A stretch of 64,000 bases of DNA from Micromonospora avicenniae (GTDB taxonomy: Bacteria > Actinomycetota > Actinomycetes > Mycobacteriales > Micromonosporaceae), in contig NZ_FTNF01000001.1 of assembly GCF_900156065.1 (NCBI RefSeq), positions 496,001 to 560,000 on the forward strand, in the 5' to 3' direction. A program made the translations under genes and the position numbers. This document shows, piece after piece, positions 8,252 to 16,290 of this stretch. Position 1 is the first letter of the stretch. Each line of letters begins with the position of its first letter. The notes beneath the pieces are model-generated. The model worked only from the letters and a program-made list of their open reading frames with translations. It was not told the origin of the DNA and searched no databases.

Positions 8252-8925
8252 GGTGCCACCCCGCCGGGGATCCCGGGATCCTGGCGCCGGCCGTCGGGCG
8301 AGATGTTCTGCGCCCGTGCCGTTCCGGCGTAGGGTCCCTCGGCGCTGTACGGCGCGGTGACCGGCTGCTCGTACGGCCGCCTACCGGTCTCCATCGGCCG
8401 GCCCATCTGTCCGGCCTGGCCGCCTGGGCCCCGCCCGTTGCCCGACGAGGTCAGGTTCCGGGCGAGCCGGCCGAACAGCAGTCCGGCCACGGCCGTGCCG
8501 GCCAGGAACGCGCCGGGATGCCGGCGGGCGTACCCGCGAACCTCGTGCAGCAGATCGGCGGGCTCGTTCTCGTCGATCCATCCCGCGGCCCGCTGTGCCA
8601 TGTCCGCCGCCCGGCGGACGGCCTCACCGGCGAGCTGGGACTGGCTGCCCTCCGCCATCGAGTCGAGGTCGTGCCCCAACCCGCGCAACCCCTCGGCGGC
8701 CCGGTGCTTCTGCGACATGGCCTGGTCACGCAGCTGCGTGGTGGCCTCGCCGCCCAGGTTCCGCACCTGCTGCCGCGCCTGCGCGGTCACTTCCCGGCCC
8801 TGTTCGGCCATGGTGTGGCCGACCTGGCTACCGGCCTGAGCGGTCTGGTGACCGACCCGGGAGGCCTGCTGACGGGCCTGTCCCGTGGTGCTGTCCGGCG
8901 GTCTGCTCTGGTTGATCGCCGTCAT
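8248..8925 (-). CDS. Helical, single-pass membrane protein heading the envelope operon
   Basis: This 225-residue protein has an amphipathic Gln/Ala/Arg-rich helical region (residues ~10-110, resembling apolipoprotein- or LEA-like repeats such as QARQQVRNLGGEATTQL) and one membrane helix near 140-158 (HPGAFLAGTAVAGLLFGRLA). A Pro/Gly-rich tail ends it. The ATG at 8925 has GGGAG 6 nt upstream. The trio with holin-X and DUF3618 proteins recurs in actinomycetes. An envelope-stress role is inference, supported by a SigB-like promoter upstream. Confidence 0.78.
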   Translation of the reverse strand: MTAINQSRPPDSTTGQARQQASRVGHQTAQAGSQVGHTMAEQGREVTAQARQQVRNLGGEATTQLRDQAMSQKHRAAEGLRGLGHDLDSMAEGSQSQLAGEAVRRAADMAQRAAGWIDENEPADLLHEVRGYARRHPGAFLAGTAVAGLLFGRLARNLTSSGNGRGPGGQAGQMGRPMETGRRPYEQPVTAPYSAEGPYAGTARAQNISPDGRRQDPGIPGGVAP

Positions 8926-8979
8926 CACACGCTCCCTTCATCTGTCCCGAGCCACGGTGGGACCCGGGACGTCTACCGC

Positions 8980-9004
8980 CTACCCGTCGGGTCCGGCGAC
9001 ATTC
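8980..9004 (-). promoter_or_regulatory. Possible SigB-type promoter for the envelope operon
   Basis: The minus strand reads GAAT (9004-9001), 15 nt, GGGTAG (8985-8980). This fits the looser Streptomyces SigB consensus GNNT-N14-16-GGGTAC/T at all but the last base. It faces the 8925 start ~55 nt away. Confidence 0.4.
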
Positions 9005-9129
9005 GTTCGTCGCCGGTCGGCCACGACGCCGCGGGGGCAGGGATCCGGCCAGGTGATGGAGGGCTCGCCGAGCCGGGCGATCGGTGGTCGCGACCGGACG
9101 GTCGGACCCATCCCCGCCGGGTTCGACCA

Positions 9130-9169
9130 CAGCTACGCAGCCGGGCGGATCCGTCCGGCTGCGTAGCTG
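9130..9169 (-). terminator. 40-bp near-perfect palindrome after the DUF3263 gene
   Basis: Arms 9130-9144 and 9155-9169 are perfect 15-bp complements, and the 10-nt centre contains the palindrome CGGATCCG. Only one base pair (9145/9154) breaks the symmetry. There is no T-tract, which is normal for actinomycete terminators. It lies 70 bp past the DUF3263 stop. The same dyad could instead be a protein-binding site. Confidence 0.65.
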
Positions 9170-9239
9170 GGACGCAGGCCGCAGCGGGCCGTTCTCGGGG
9201 CAACCCGTCCAGGTCGCCGCGACCTGACCGCCGATCCGG

Positions 9240-9680
9240 TCAACCGCGACGATTACGGGCGCGGGAGGAGCGCAGCCGGCGCAGCCGGCCGATGAGCACA
9301 GGTTCGGCGGCGAGCGCCGCCGGGTTGTCGAGCAGCCCGTTGAGCAGTTGGTAGTAGCGGGTCGCGGAAACCCCGAAGGTGTCCCGGATCGCCTGTTCCT
9401 TCGCCCCGGCGTGCCGCCACCACTGCTGTTCGAAGGCGAGGACGGCGAGTTCCCGCTCGGTGAGTTCCGGGCGCGCCGCGTCCGCCACCGACCCGCCTCC
9501 GGCATCCGCCGTCGTCTCGAGGGAGTCGTCGGAAATGGCCGGCTCGACCACCTCGTCACCCGGCACGGCCTCGACGGCCGGCGCGGAACGGGGCGGTGGA
9601 ACCGGCCGGGCCGCCACCCGGTGGTCCCTGTCGTCGGCGGGCGGCTCGGCGGCGGCCGGGGCGGCGTCGGCGGGCTGCAT
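9240..9680 (-). CDS. DUF3263 domain protein
   Basis: This 146-residue protein has a disordered Ala/Pro-rich first half and a C-terminal DUF3263 domain from ~75 (ELTERELAVLAFEQQWWRHA, then IRDTFGVSATRYYQLLNGLL). The domain is a small helix-turn-helix-like fold found only in actinobacteria, so a DNA-binding role is plausible but unproven. The ATG at 9680 has GAGGAG 6 nt upstream. Longer in-frame versions lack a ribosome site. Confidence 0.85.
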   Translation of the reverse strand: MQPADAAPAAAEPPADDRDHRVAARPVPPPRSAPAVEAVPGDEVVEPAISDDSLETTADAGGGSVADAARPELTERELAVLAFEQQWWRHAGAKEQAIRDTFGVSATRYYQLLNGLLDNPAALAAEPVLIGRLRRLRSSRARNRRG

Positions 9681-9957
9681 GTCGCTCCTCGGTCGGACGG
9701 GCCGGCACGGCAACACCGACCGGGTACACCAGCCTAACCAGGGCCGACGCGCCCCGCATCCGCCGCCGCCGCGCCCTTCGCGCACGCCGCCGCAGACCCG
9801 GCAACGAGGTCTCGCTCCCGCGCCGAGGGCCCCACCCGGGCGAAAGCGCTCGAAAGAACGCGGGTGACGGCGGAGCCGCCCACCGGGGTGCTCCCGGATG
9901 GACGGCTCCGCCGTGCCGTCGCGACGACGTCATCGACGTCGGAGACGTGGGCCGAAA

Positions 9958-10974
9958 TCAGGAGATGTCGCGCCGGCGCATCATCCAGAGGGCCGACCCG
10001 AGGACCACCGCGACGCCCACCGCCAGCAACACCGACGAGTGCTGCCAGGTGATGTCGAACGTCTCGGGCTTGCACTCCCCGAAGACCGTGGCGTTGCACG
10101 AGTCCCAGTTCTGCAGCGTCACCTTCTTCTGCATCCAGGCCAGCGCGTACGTCGGCAGCAGCCAAGCCTCGGGGAACCGGACGCCGGCCATGTCCAGCAG
10201 GATGCCGAGGCCGAACTGGCCGACCACCGCCACCGCGACCACACCGCCGAGGGCCATCGCGGTGTGCCGCCCCAGGGAGGCCAGGGCGAAGCCCAGCGTG
10301 CTGACGACCAGCACCAGCAGCAGCGCGCGCAGTCCGGTAAGCCCGGCGGACTGCCACACCCCGCTGGTCACCTTCTCCGTGCTGCCGCGGAACGTGGCGA
10401 CCAGCCAGAACCCGGCGAACCAGGCCACCGCGGCGGGCAGGGCGACGGCGAGCATCCCGGTGAGCAGCGCCGCGAGCTTGGTCGCCAGTACGGTCAACCG
10501 CTTGGGGCGCCACAGCAGGAGATTCATCATCCCGCCGCTGCTCCACTCGGCGCCGATGAAGGACGCGCCGATCACGAACCCGACCAGGGCCAGGATCGCG
10601 GCGAACGGCACCAGGGTCTCCGGGAACGCCTCACGGAAGTCGAACGTGGACGGCAGGAACCACGAGGTCTCGATCGACTCGCGGGGAGGCGCGCTGATCA
10701 TCGAGCAGTCGTCGGGGTAGCGGCCGTCGTTCGGCGTACCGGCCGCCTGGGCCGCCTCGCAGGCCGCGCGCTCCTGCTCACTCCAGCGGACCTGCTGCTC
10801 GTACTGCTGGTCGGCCTGCCGCTCGGCCTGGGCGATCGCGCCGGCGTCGAGCTTGTGGTTGGTGAGGAACGTCCCGACCACAACGGCGAGGAGCACCAGC
10901 AGGCCGAGCAACGTCATGTACCGGGTGAACCGCCGCTTGGTCAGCCGGCGAAGCTCCGTACGGTAGAGGCTCAC
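9958..10974 (-). CDS. ABC-2 type transporter permease
   Basis: This 338-residue protein has about six membrane helices: one near residue 20-40, a large extracytoplasmic loop at ~45-105 with paired Cys residues, then helices at roughly 115-135, 155-185, 205-230, 235-260 and 305-325. It is the membrane half of an exporter. The GTG at 10974 overlaps the ATPase stop as GTGA, with GGAGGGGGG just upstream. The substrate cannot be told. Such pairs often confer peptide or antibiotic resistance. Confidence 0.85.
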   Translation of the reverse strand: MSLYRTELRRLTKRRFTRYMTLLGLLVLLAVVVGTFLTNHKLDAGAIAQAERQADQQYEQQVRWSEQERAACEAAQAAGTPNDGRYPDDCSMISAPPRESIETSWFLPSTFDFREAFPETLVPFAAILALVGFVIGASFIGAEWSSGGMMNLLLWRPKRLTVLATKLAALLTGMLAVALPAAVAWFAGFWLVATFRGSTEKVTSGVWQSAGLTGLRALLLVLVVSTLGFALASLGRHTAMALGGVVAVAVVGQFGLGILLDMAGVRFPEAWLLPTYALAWMQKKVTLQNWDSCNATVFGECKPETFDITWQHSSVLLAVGVAVVLGSALWMMRRRDIS

Positions 10975-11981
10975 GCCCCCCACCCCCCTCCGGTGGCGCC
11001 GGACTGCTCCGCGCCACCGACCTTCAAGGACTGGTCGACCTGCCGGTGCTGGCCCGGTACGGGCGCGGTGGCGGTCAGTTCGAGGAAGACGCTCTCCAGG
11101 TCGACGGCGACCGGCGACAGTTCGCTGACGTAGAGCCCCTGCTCGGCGAGGAGCCGGGTCACCACCGCGGGCTTGTCGACGCCGGCGAGCATCAGGTGGT
11201 CGGCGTGCCCGGTGAGCCGGATCCCCGAGCGGGTGAGCGCGTCGGCGGCGGCCGGCAGGTCGGTCACGGCCTCCAGGCGTACCCGCACCGCCCCGGAGGA
11301 GTGCTGCGCCAGCACCTCGTCGACCGGCCCGAACGCGACCCGGCGGCCCAGCGAGATGATGGTGACGGAGTCGCAGATCAGTTGGATCTCGCCGAGGATG
11401 TGGCTGGACAGCACCACCGTCATGCCGGATTCGGCGAGGTTCCGGGTGAGCGTACGCATCTCTCGGATGCCGCCGGGGTCGAGGCCGTTGGCCGGCTCGT
11501 CGAGGATCAGCAGCTTCGGATCCTTGAGCAGGGCCGAGGCGACCGCGAGCCGTTGCTTCATGCCGAGCGAGTAGGTCTTCACCCGCTCGCCGGCCCGCTC
11601 CCGGAGCCCGACCAGTTCCAGCACCTCGTCGACCCGGTTCGACGGCACGTCACCGGCGGACGCCAGCAGGGACAGCGTGTCCCGGGCGGTGAAGTGTGGG
11701 AAGAACTGGGGACTCTCCACGATGGCGCCGACCTGTCCGGCGACGACCGGCAGCGCGTCGGGTACCTCGTGGCCGAGGATCGTCATCCGTCCGCCGTCGG
11801 GCCGGATCAGGCCCAGCAGCGTACGCAGGGTCGTGGTCTTGCCCGACCCGTTCGGGCCGAGGAAGCCGTGCACCTGCCCGGCCTCGACCCGCATGTTGAA
11901 GCCGTCCAGCGCGTTGCGGGTGCCGCGCCGGCGGCTCTTGTAGGTCTTCCGTAGACCTTCGATCTCCAGGACAGCTGGCAA
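10971..11981 (-). CDS. ABC transporter ATP-binding protein (TTG start)
   Basis: This 336-residue ATPase has a Walker A GPNGSGKTTT, a signature region YSLGMKQRLAVASALLKDP with Walker B KLLILDEPANGLDP, and the H-loop SSHI. It is of the CcmA/DrrA-like exporter type, pairing with the overlapping permease. The start is TTG at 11981: GGGGGAGGT lies 6 nt before it, while the upstream in-frame ATGs have no ribosome site and fall in the promoter. The C-terminal ~100 residues are a DrrA-like accessory domain. Confidence 0.9.
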   Translation of the reverse strand: MPAVLEIEGLRKTYKSRRRGTRNALDGFNMRVEAGQVHGFLGPNGSGKTTTLRTLLGLIRPDGGRMTILGHEVPDALPVVAGQVGAIVESPQFFPHFTARDTLSLLASAGDVPSNRVDEVLELVGLRERAGERVKTYSLGMKQRLAVASALLKDPKLLILDEPANGLDPGGIREMRTLTRNLAESGMTVVLSSHILGEIQLICDSVTIISLGRRVAFGPVDEVLAQHSSGAVRVRLEAVTDLPAAADALTRSGIRLTGHADHLMLAGVDKPAVVTRLLAEQGLYVSELSPVAVDLESVFLELTATAPVPGQHRQVDQSLKVGGAEQSGATGGGWGA

Positions 11982-12017
11982 GCTGCACCTCCCCCGATGG
12001 TGGGCGTGACAGCGCAC

Positions 12018-12058
12018 ACCATACGCGGTATGCATCGCGGTGCAATACTCGGTATGCA
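12018..12058 (-). promoter_or_regulatory. Promoter and direct-repeat operator of the ABC transporter
   Basis: The minus strand has -35 TTGCAC (12045-12040), a 16-bp spacer and -10 TATGGT (12023-12018). TGCATACCG occurs twice, at 12058-12050 and 12034-12026, with starts 24 bp apart. One copy overlaps the spacer and the other sits just upstream of the -35. CATAC-3-GTATG at 12020-12032 forms a small dyad over the -10. This looks like a regulated promoter, but no regulator gene is adjacent. Confidence 0.6.
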
Positions 12059-12122
12059 CCGACGCGCCGACCGGAAAGTCAGATGGGGTCGAGCACCCCC
12101 TGTGGGGGCCTGTCCGCGCAGG

Positions 12123-12908
12123 TCAGGCGCAGACGACGTGCACGCCCGCGGTGCGGAACGCCTCGACCAGCTCGAGGTTCGCACCGGAGTCGGTGACGAG
12201 GGTCTCCACCCGGTCCAGCGAGCAGATCCGGGCGAACGCGTGACCCCCCAGCTTGGACGAGTCGGCGATGATCACCACCCGCTTGGCCCGGGCCACCATC
12301 AGGCTGTTCATCGCCGCCTCCCCCTCGTGGTGGGCGGCGGCGCCGAGCTGCGGGTCGATCGCGTCCACGCCGAGCAGGGCGATGTCGAGGGTGACCTCGC
12401 GCAGCAGCGCCCCGCCCAGCGGCCCGACCAGCTCGAAGGACTTCGGCCGGACCACACCACCGGCCACCACGACCTTCATCCGGGAGCGCACCAGCAACTC
12501 GTTGGCGATGTTCAACGCGTTGGTCACCACGGTGAGCTGCGCACCGTCGGTATTGGTGTTCAGGTCCGGCCGCACGGCCAGGGCCCGGGCCACCTCGGTG
12601 CTGGTGGTGCCGCCGTTGAGACCGACCACCGTGCCGGGCGTGACCAGGGCGGCGGCGGCCGTGCCTATCCGCTGCTTCTCCGCCGAGTGCTTGGCGGTCT
12701 TGTAGCGCAGCGGCAGGTCGTACGAGACCCCGTTGGCCACCGCGCCGCCACGGGTACGCGTGATCATCTGTTGCTGGGCGAGCTGGTCGAAGTCGCGCCG
12801 GATGGTCGCCTGGGAGACGTCCAGGCGCTCGGCTGCCTCCTCGACGCTGACCCGGCCGTCCTCGGTCAGCATCTCGAGCAGGGCATTCCATCTGGCGTAC
12901 CGGTCCAC
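12123..12908 (-). CDS. DeoR/GlpR-family transcriptional regulator
   Basis: This 261-residue protein has the DeoR N-terminal winged helix (residues ~16-55, VSVEEAAERLDVSQATIRRD) and a C-terminal sugar-phosphate sensor domain (GLNGGTTSTEVARAL, then DSSKLGGHAFARI, which are family signatures). DeoR proteins usually repress sugar-phosphate catabolism and are released by a phosphorylated intermediate. It is divergent from the SIS-ROK-nagA operon 199 bp away, so it is the likely regulator of that operon. The GTG start has GGGAGGG 7-8 nt upstream. Confidence 0.9.
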   Translation of the reverse strand: MDRYARWNALLEMLTEDGRVSVEEAAERLDVSQATIRRDFDQLAQQQMITRTRGGAVANGVSYDLPLRYKTAKHSAEKQRIGTAAAALVTPGTVVGLNGGTTSTEVARALAVRPDLNTNTDGAQLTVVTNALNIANELLVRSRMKVVVAGGVVRPKSFELVGPLGGALLREVTLDIALLGVDAIDPQLGAAAHHEGEAAMNSLMVARAKRVVIIADSSKLGGHAFARICSLDRVETLVTDSGANLELVEAFRTAGVHVVCA

Positions 12909-13107
12909 CGCGGATGCCCTCCCAGCTGCTGCACAATCGGTGATTGATTGCGTGCACAGTAGTGCGCGAAACTACCCTGGCGCAAAACATTGACCTGCTC
13001 GATCCTCCGGCCGGTTGCCACGACCACCCGAATTCGCGCAGAATGGCGCTCGAAAGACGGGTGTATCGAGCCCTATTGCGCACGGCTGCCTCCTCCGAGG
13101 AGTTCTC
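12909..13107. promoter_or_regulatory. Divergent control region, DeoR gene / amino-sugar operon
   Basis: 199 bp with noticeably lower GC near 12935-12990, no gene, and several similar half-sites (GCGCGAAA, GCGCAAAA, GCGCTCGAAA). These could be DeoR sites. I see no DasR-type site. Confidence 0.45.
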
Positions 13108-14037
13108 ATGGCGTACGTCCACGCGGAGATCGAGAGCCAGCCCGACTGCTGGCGGAGGGCCGCGGAGCTGGCCGCCGACGTACGCGCCGACCTGCCGGCG
13201 CCCGGCGAACGGGTCGCCGTCGTCGGTTGCGGCACGTCGTGGTTCATGGCCATGGCGTACGCGGCGCTGCGCGAGCAGGCCGGCCAGGGCGAGACGGACG
13301 CGTTCCAGGCCTCGGAGTTCCCGACCGGCCGCCGCTACGACCGGCTGATCGGCATCACTCGCTCCGGCACCACCACCGAGGTGGTTGAGCTGCTCGACGC
13401 CCTGCGCGGGCGGACGCCCACGACCGTCCTCGTCGGCGACCCCGACTCGCCCGCTGCCCAGCTGGCCGACACCTCGGTCCTCATGCCCTTCGCCGACGAG
13501 CGATCGGTGGTGCAGACCCGCTTCGCGACCACGACCCTGGCCCTGCTCCGCGCCCACCTGGGCGAGAACCTCGACGCGCTCTCCGCCGACGCCGAGGTGG
13601 CCGTCCGGGCCCCGCTGCCGATCGACCCAACCTCGATCGAGCAGGTCACCTTCCTCGGTCGGGGTTGGACGGTCGGCCTGGCCCAGGAGGCCGCGCTGAA
13701 GTGCCGCGAGGCAGCCACCTTCTGGGCCGAGGCGTACCCGGCGATGGACTACCGGCACGGCCCGATCTCGATCGCCGCCCCCGGCCGGCTCGTCTGGGCG
13801 TTCGGCTCCCTTCCCGACGGGCTGCCGGAGGATGTCGCCGCGACGGGCGCGGCGTTCGTGCACAGCCGCACCCACGGCTGCCGCACCGTGCTCGGCAACT
13901 GGGCGGCGGGACGCAACCCGGTCGACCCGATGGCGGACCTGATCCTGGCCCAGCGGTTCGCGGTCGCCCTCGCCACGAGCCGGGGCCTCGACCCGGACGC
14001 GCCCCGGCACCTCACCCGGTCCGTGGTGCTCGCGTGA
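13108..14037 (+). CDS. SIS-domain sugar isomerase/deaminase (AgaS/NagB-II-like)
   Basis: This 309-residue protein has tandem SIS domains: GCGTSWFMAMAYAAL and TRSGTTTEVVELLDAL in the first, and TFLGRGWTVGLAQEAALKC with the MDYRHGPIS motif in the second. This is the arrangement of AgaS and of type II glucosamine-6-phosphate deaminases. With NagA in the operon, deamination of glucosamine-6-phosphate to fructose-6-phosphate is the likely job (inference). The ATG at 13108 has GAGGAG upstream. It overlaps the ROK gene by 4 bp. Confidence 0.85.
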   Translation: MAYVHAEIESQPDCWRRAAELAADVRADLPAPGERVAVVGCGTSWFMAMAYAALREQAGQGETDAFQASEFPTGRRYDRLIGITRSGTTTEVVELLDALRGRTPTTVLVGDPDSPAAQLADTSVLMPFADERSVVQTRFATTTLALLRAHLGENLDALSADAEVAVRAPLPIDPTSIEQVTFLGRGWTVGLAQEAALKCREAATFWAEAYPAMDYRHGPISIAAPGRLVWAFGSLPDGLPEDVAATGAAFVHSRTHGCRTVLGNWAAGRNPVDPMADLILAQRFAVALATSRGLDPDAPRHLTRSVVLA

Positions 14038-15017
14038 GCGAGCCGCACGACCGGACCATCCAGTACGGCAACGCGACCGGCGGCGACGTCGTCGTCGCGC
14101 TCGACGTCGGCGGCACCGGCATCAAGTGCGGCCTGGTCCGCCCGGACGGCGTCGCCGTACACGCGGAACGACACCCGACGGAGGCGGCACGCGGCCCGGC
14201 GGCAGTGGTCGACACGATCCTCGACGTCGCAGCGGGGCTGACCGGCATGGCGCGCGCCGGGGGTCTCACACCCGTCGCGCTCGGGATCGCCGTGCCGGGC
14301 GTGGTCGACGAGGCGCGCGGCGTGGCGGTCTGGTCGGCGAACGTCGGCTTCCGGGACGTACCGCTGCGGGACCTCGCGGTGGCGCGGCTCGGCCTGCCCG
14401 CGACGCTCGGCCACGACGTGCGGGCCGGCGGGATCGCCGAGGCCCGGCTGGGCGCCGGCCGCGGGGCCGGCCACGTCCTCTTCGTCGCGATCGGCACCGG
14501 GATCGCGGCCGCGCACGTCGTGGACGGGGCGGCGAACATCGGCGCCCACGGCGCGGCCGGAGAGTTCGGGCACATCCTGGTCCGGCCGGATGGGCCACGC
14601 TGCGGCTGCGGCCGGCCCGGCTGCCTGGAGGCGGTCGCCTCGGCCGCAGCGGTCGGCCGCCGCTACCAGGAACTTGCCGGCACGCCGGGCACGGCGGCCG
14701 AGGTCGCCGAGCGGGCAGCCGCAGGTGAGCCCGTCGCGGTGCGGGTCTGGCAGGAGGCCGTCGAGGCGCTTGCCGACGGGCTCGCCACCGCACAGGCGCT
14801 CTTCGACGTGGCCACGGTCGTGGTCGGCGGCGGGCTGGCACAGGCCGGCGCGCGGCTGCTCGACCCGCTCCGGGCGGCGCTGCGCGAGCGGGTGACCTTT
14901 CACCGGGAGCCGCGCCTGGTCGCGGCGGCCCTCGGCGACGAGGCCGGCTGCCTCGGCGCCGCTCTGCTAGCTCTCGACGCCCACGGTGGCGTCTCGACAA
15001 CCATGGAGGCGCGATGA
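14034..15017 (+). CDS. ROK-family sugar kinase
   Basis: This 327-residue protein has the phosphate-binding ALDVGGTGIKCGLV at the N-terminus, the ROK core GHDVRAGGIAEARLGAG, the sugar-binding GAAGEFGHI, and the zinc-binding cysteines of CGCGRPGCLEAVAS. There is no N-terminal helix-turn-helix, so it is a kinase and not a repressor. In this operon the likely substrate is N-acetylglucosamine or a related amino sugar. The GTG at 14034 overlaps the SIS stop (GTGA) and the gene's own stop overlaps nagA (ATGA). Confidence 0.9.
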   Translation: MSEPHDRTIQYGNATGGDVVVALDVGGTGIKCGLVRPDGVAVHAERHPTEAARGPAAVVDTILDVAAGLTGMARAGGLTPVALGIAVPGVVDEARGVAVWSANVGFRDVPLRDLAVARLGLPATLGHDVRAGGIAEARLGAGRGAGHVLFVAIGTGIAAAHVVDGAANIGAHGAAGEFGHILVRPDGPRCGCGRPGCLEAVASAAAVGRRYQELAGTPGTAAEVAERAAAGEPVAVRVWQEAVEALADGLATAQALFDVATVVVGGGLAQAGARLLDPLRAALRERVTFHREPRLVAAALGDEAGCLGAALLALDAHGGVSTTMEAR

Positions 15018-16123
15018 CTCAGCGGGTCAGCGGCAAGGTGGTGACCCCGGCGGGCGTCATCCGGCAGGGCTGTGTCGAGTGGGACGGCGAGCGGATCACG
15101 GCGGTGGCCGAGTACCCGTCGGTCCACGACGGACACTGGATCCTGCCCGGCTTCGTGGACATGCACACCCACGGCGGCGGCGGGCACACGTTCACCACCG
15201 GCGATCCCGAGCAGGCCCGGCAGGCCGCCGCGTTCCACCTGCGCCACGGCACCACGACGCTGCTGGCCAGCCTGGTCAGTTCCCCGTTCGAGCTGATGCG
15301 GTCGGCCACCGCCGCGTTCCGTCCGCTGGTACGCGAGGGAGCGCTCGCCGGTATCCACTTCGAGGGGCCGTACCTCTCGGCGGCCCGGTGCGGCGCCCAG
15401 AACCCGGAGTACCTCCGCGACCCGTCCCCCGAAGAGCTGGCCGAGCTGATCGAACTGGCCGGGTCCACCCTCCGGATGGTGACCCTCGCGCCCGAGCGGG
15501 ACGGCGCGCTGGAGGCCGTGAAGCTGCTCACCGCGCACCGGGTGGTCGCCGCGGTGGGCCACACCGACGCCACGTACGACGAGACCCGCGCGGCGATCGC
15601 CGCCGGCGCGAGCGTCGGCACGCACCTGTTCAACGGGATGCGGCCGGTACATCACCGCGAGCCCGGCCCGGTGACGGCTCTGCTGGACGCCCCGAACGTG
15701 GTCTGCGAGCTGGTCGCCGACGGCGTGCACCTGCACGACGGGATGCTCACGTTCGCCTCGTCGGTGGCCGGACCCGAACGGTCCGCCATGATCACCGACG
15801 CGATGGCCGCCGCCGGCATGCCCGACGGCGAGTACGAACTGGGTGGCCAGGCGGTCACCGTGGCCGACGGGGTGGCCCGGCTCGCCCGCGACGGCGCGAT
15901 CGCCGGCAGCACGCTGACCATGGACGCCGCGCTGCGGCACGCCATCGCCGCCGGCATCCCCATGGCGGACGCCGCCCGGATGGCCGCGACCACTCCGGCC
16001 CGCGCGATCGGCCTCGGCGACCAGCTCGGCGCTCTCCAGGTGGGGCTCCGCGCCGATCTGGTGATCCTCGACGACGACCTCAACGTGGTACGGGTGCTGC
16101 GCGCCGGCTCCTGGCAGGACTGA
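15014..16123 (+). CDS. nagA: N-acetylglucosamine-6-phosphate deacetylase
   Basis: This 369-residue amidohydrolase removes acetate from GlcNAc-6-phosphate. Visible motifs are the metal-binding DMHTHGGGG near residue 50, HFEGPYLS with the catalytic-metal Glu near 115, AVGHTDAT and GTHLFNGM with the conserved His residues, and ITDAMAAAG with the catalytic Asp. The length matches the family. The start overlaps the ROK stop with GGAGGCG directly before the ATG. Together the three genes would convert GlcNAc to fructose-6-phosphate. No transporter is encoded beside them. Confidence 0.93.
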   Translation: MTQRVSGKVVTPAGVIRQGCVEWDGERITAVAEYPSVHDGHWILPGFVDMHTHGGGGHTFTTGDPEQARQAAAFHLRHGTTTLLASLVSSPFELMRSATAAFRPLVREGALAGIHFEGPYLSAARCGAQNPEYLRDPSPEELAELIELAGSTLRMVTLAPERDGALEAVKLLTAHRVVAAVGHTDATYDETRAAIAAGASVGTHLFNGMRPVHHREPGPVTALLDAPNVVCELVADGVHLHDGMLTFASSVAGPERSAMITDAMAAAGMPDGEYELGGQAVTVADGVARLARDGAIAGSTLTMDAALRHAIAAGIPMADAARMAATTPARAIGLGDQLGALQVGLRADLVILDDDLNVVRVLRAGSWQD

Positions 16124-16174
16124 CCCGCCACTCCCTGATGCTTGGCCTGACGGGTGGGTGCATTGCTCTGAGCT

Positions 16175-16212
16175 TGATACCTCAGAGGCATATTGATGCC
16201 TCTGAGGTATCA
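16175..16212. terminator. Bidirectional hairpin between nagA and the DUF4032 gene
   Basis: Perfect 17-bp complementary arms (16175-16191 and 16196-16212) with a 4-nt loop. They are much more AT-rich than the surroundings and are placed between convergent genes. It is probably a shared terminator. The sequence could also be a dispersed repeat. Confidence 0.7.
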
Positions 16213-16290
16213 GCCTCGTAGGCACAGGGCCTCGCCCGCCGGATGCGGGTCAGCCAGGTCCGCGGGCGCGGTGGCGGTCGTGTTCCCGGG

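Larger units (their letters stand above)
8929..9239. other. Intergenic region between the DUF3263 gene and the envelope operon
   Basis: About 310 bp without a credible gene. It contains the long palindrome at 9130-9169 and the SigB-like promoter near 8980-9004. Confidence 0.6.
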
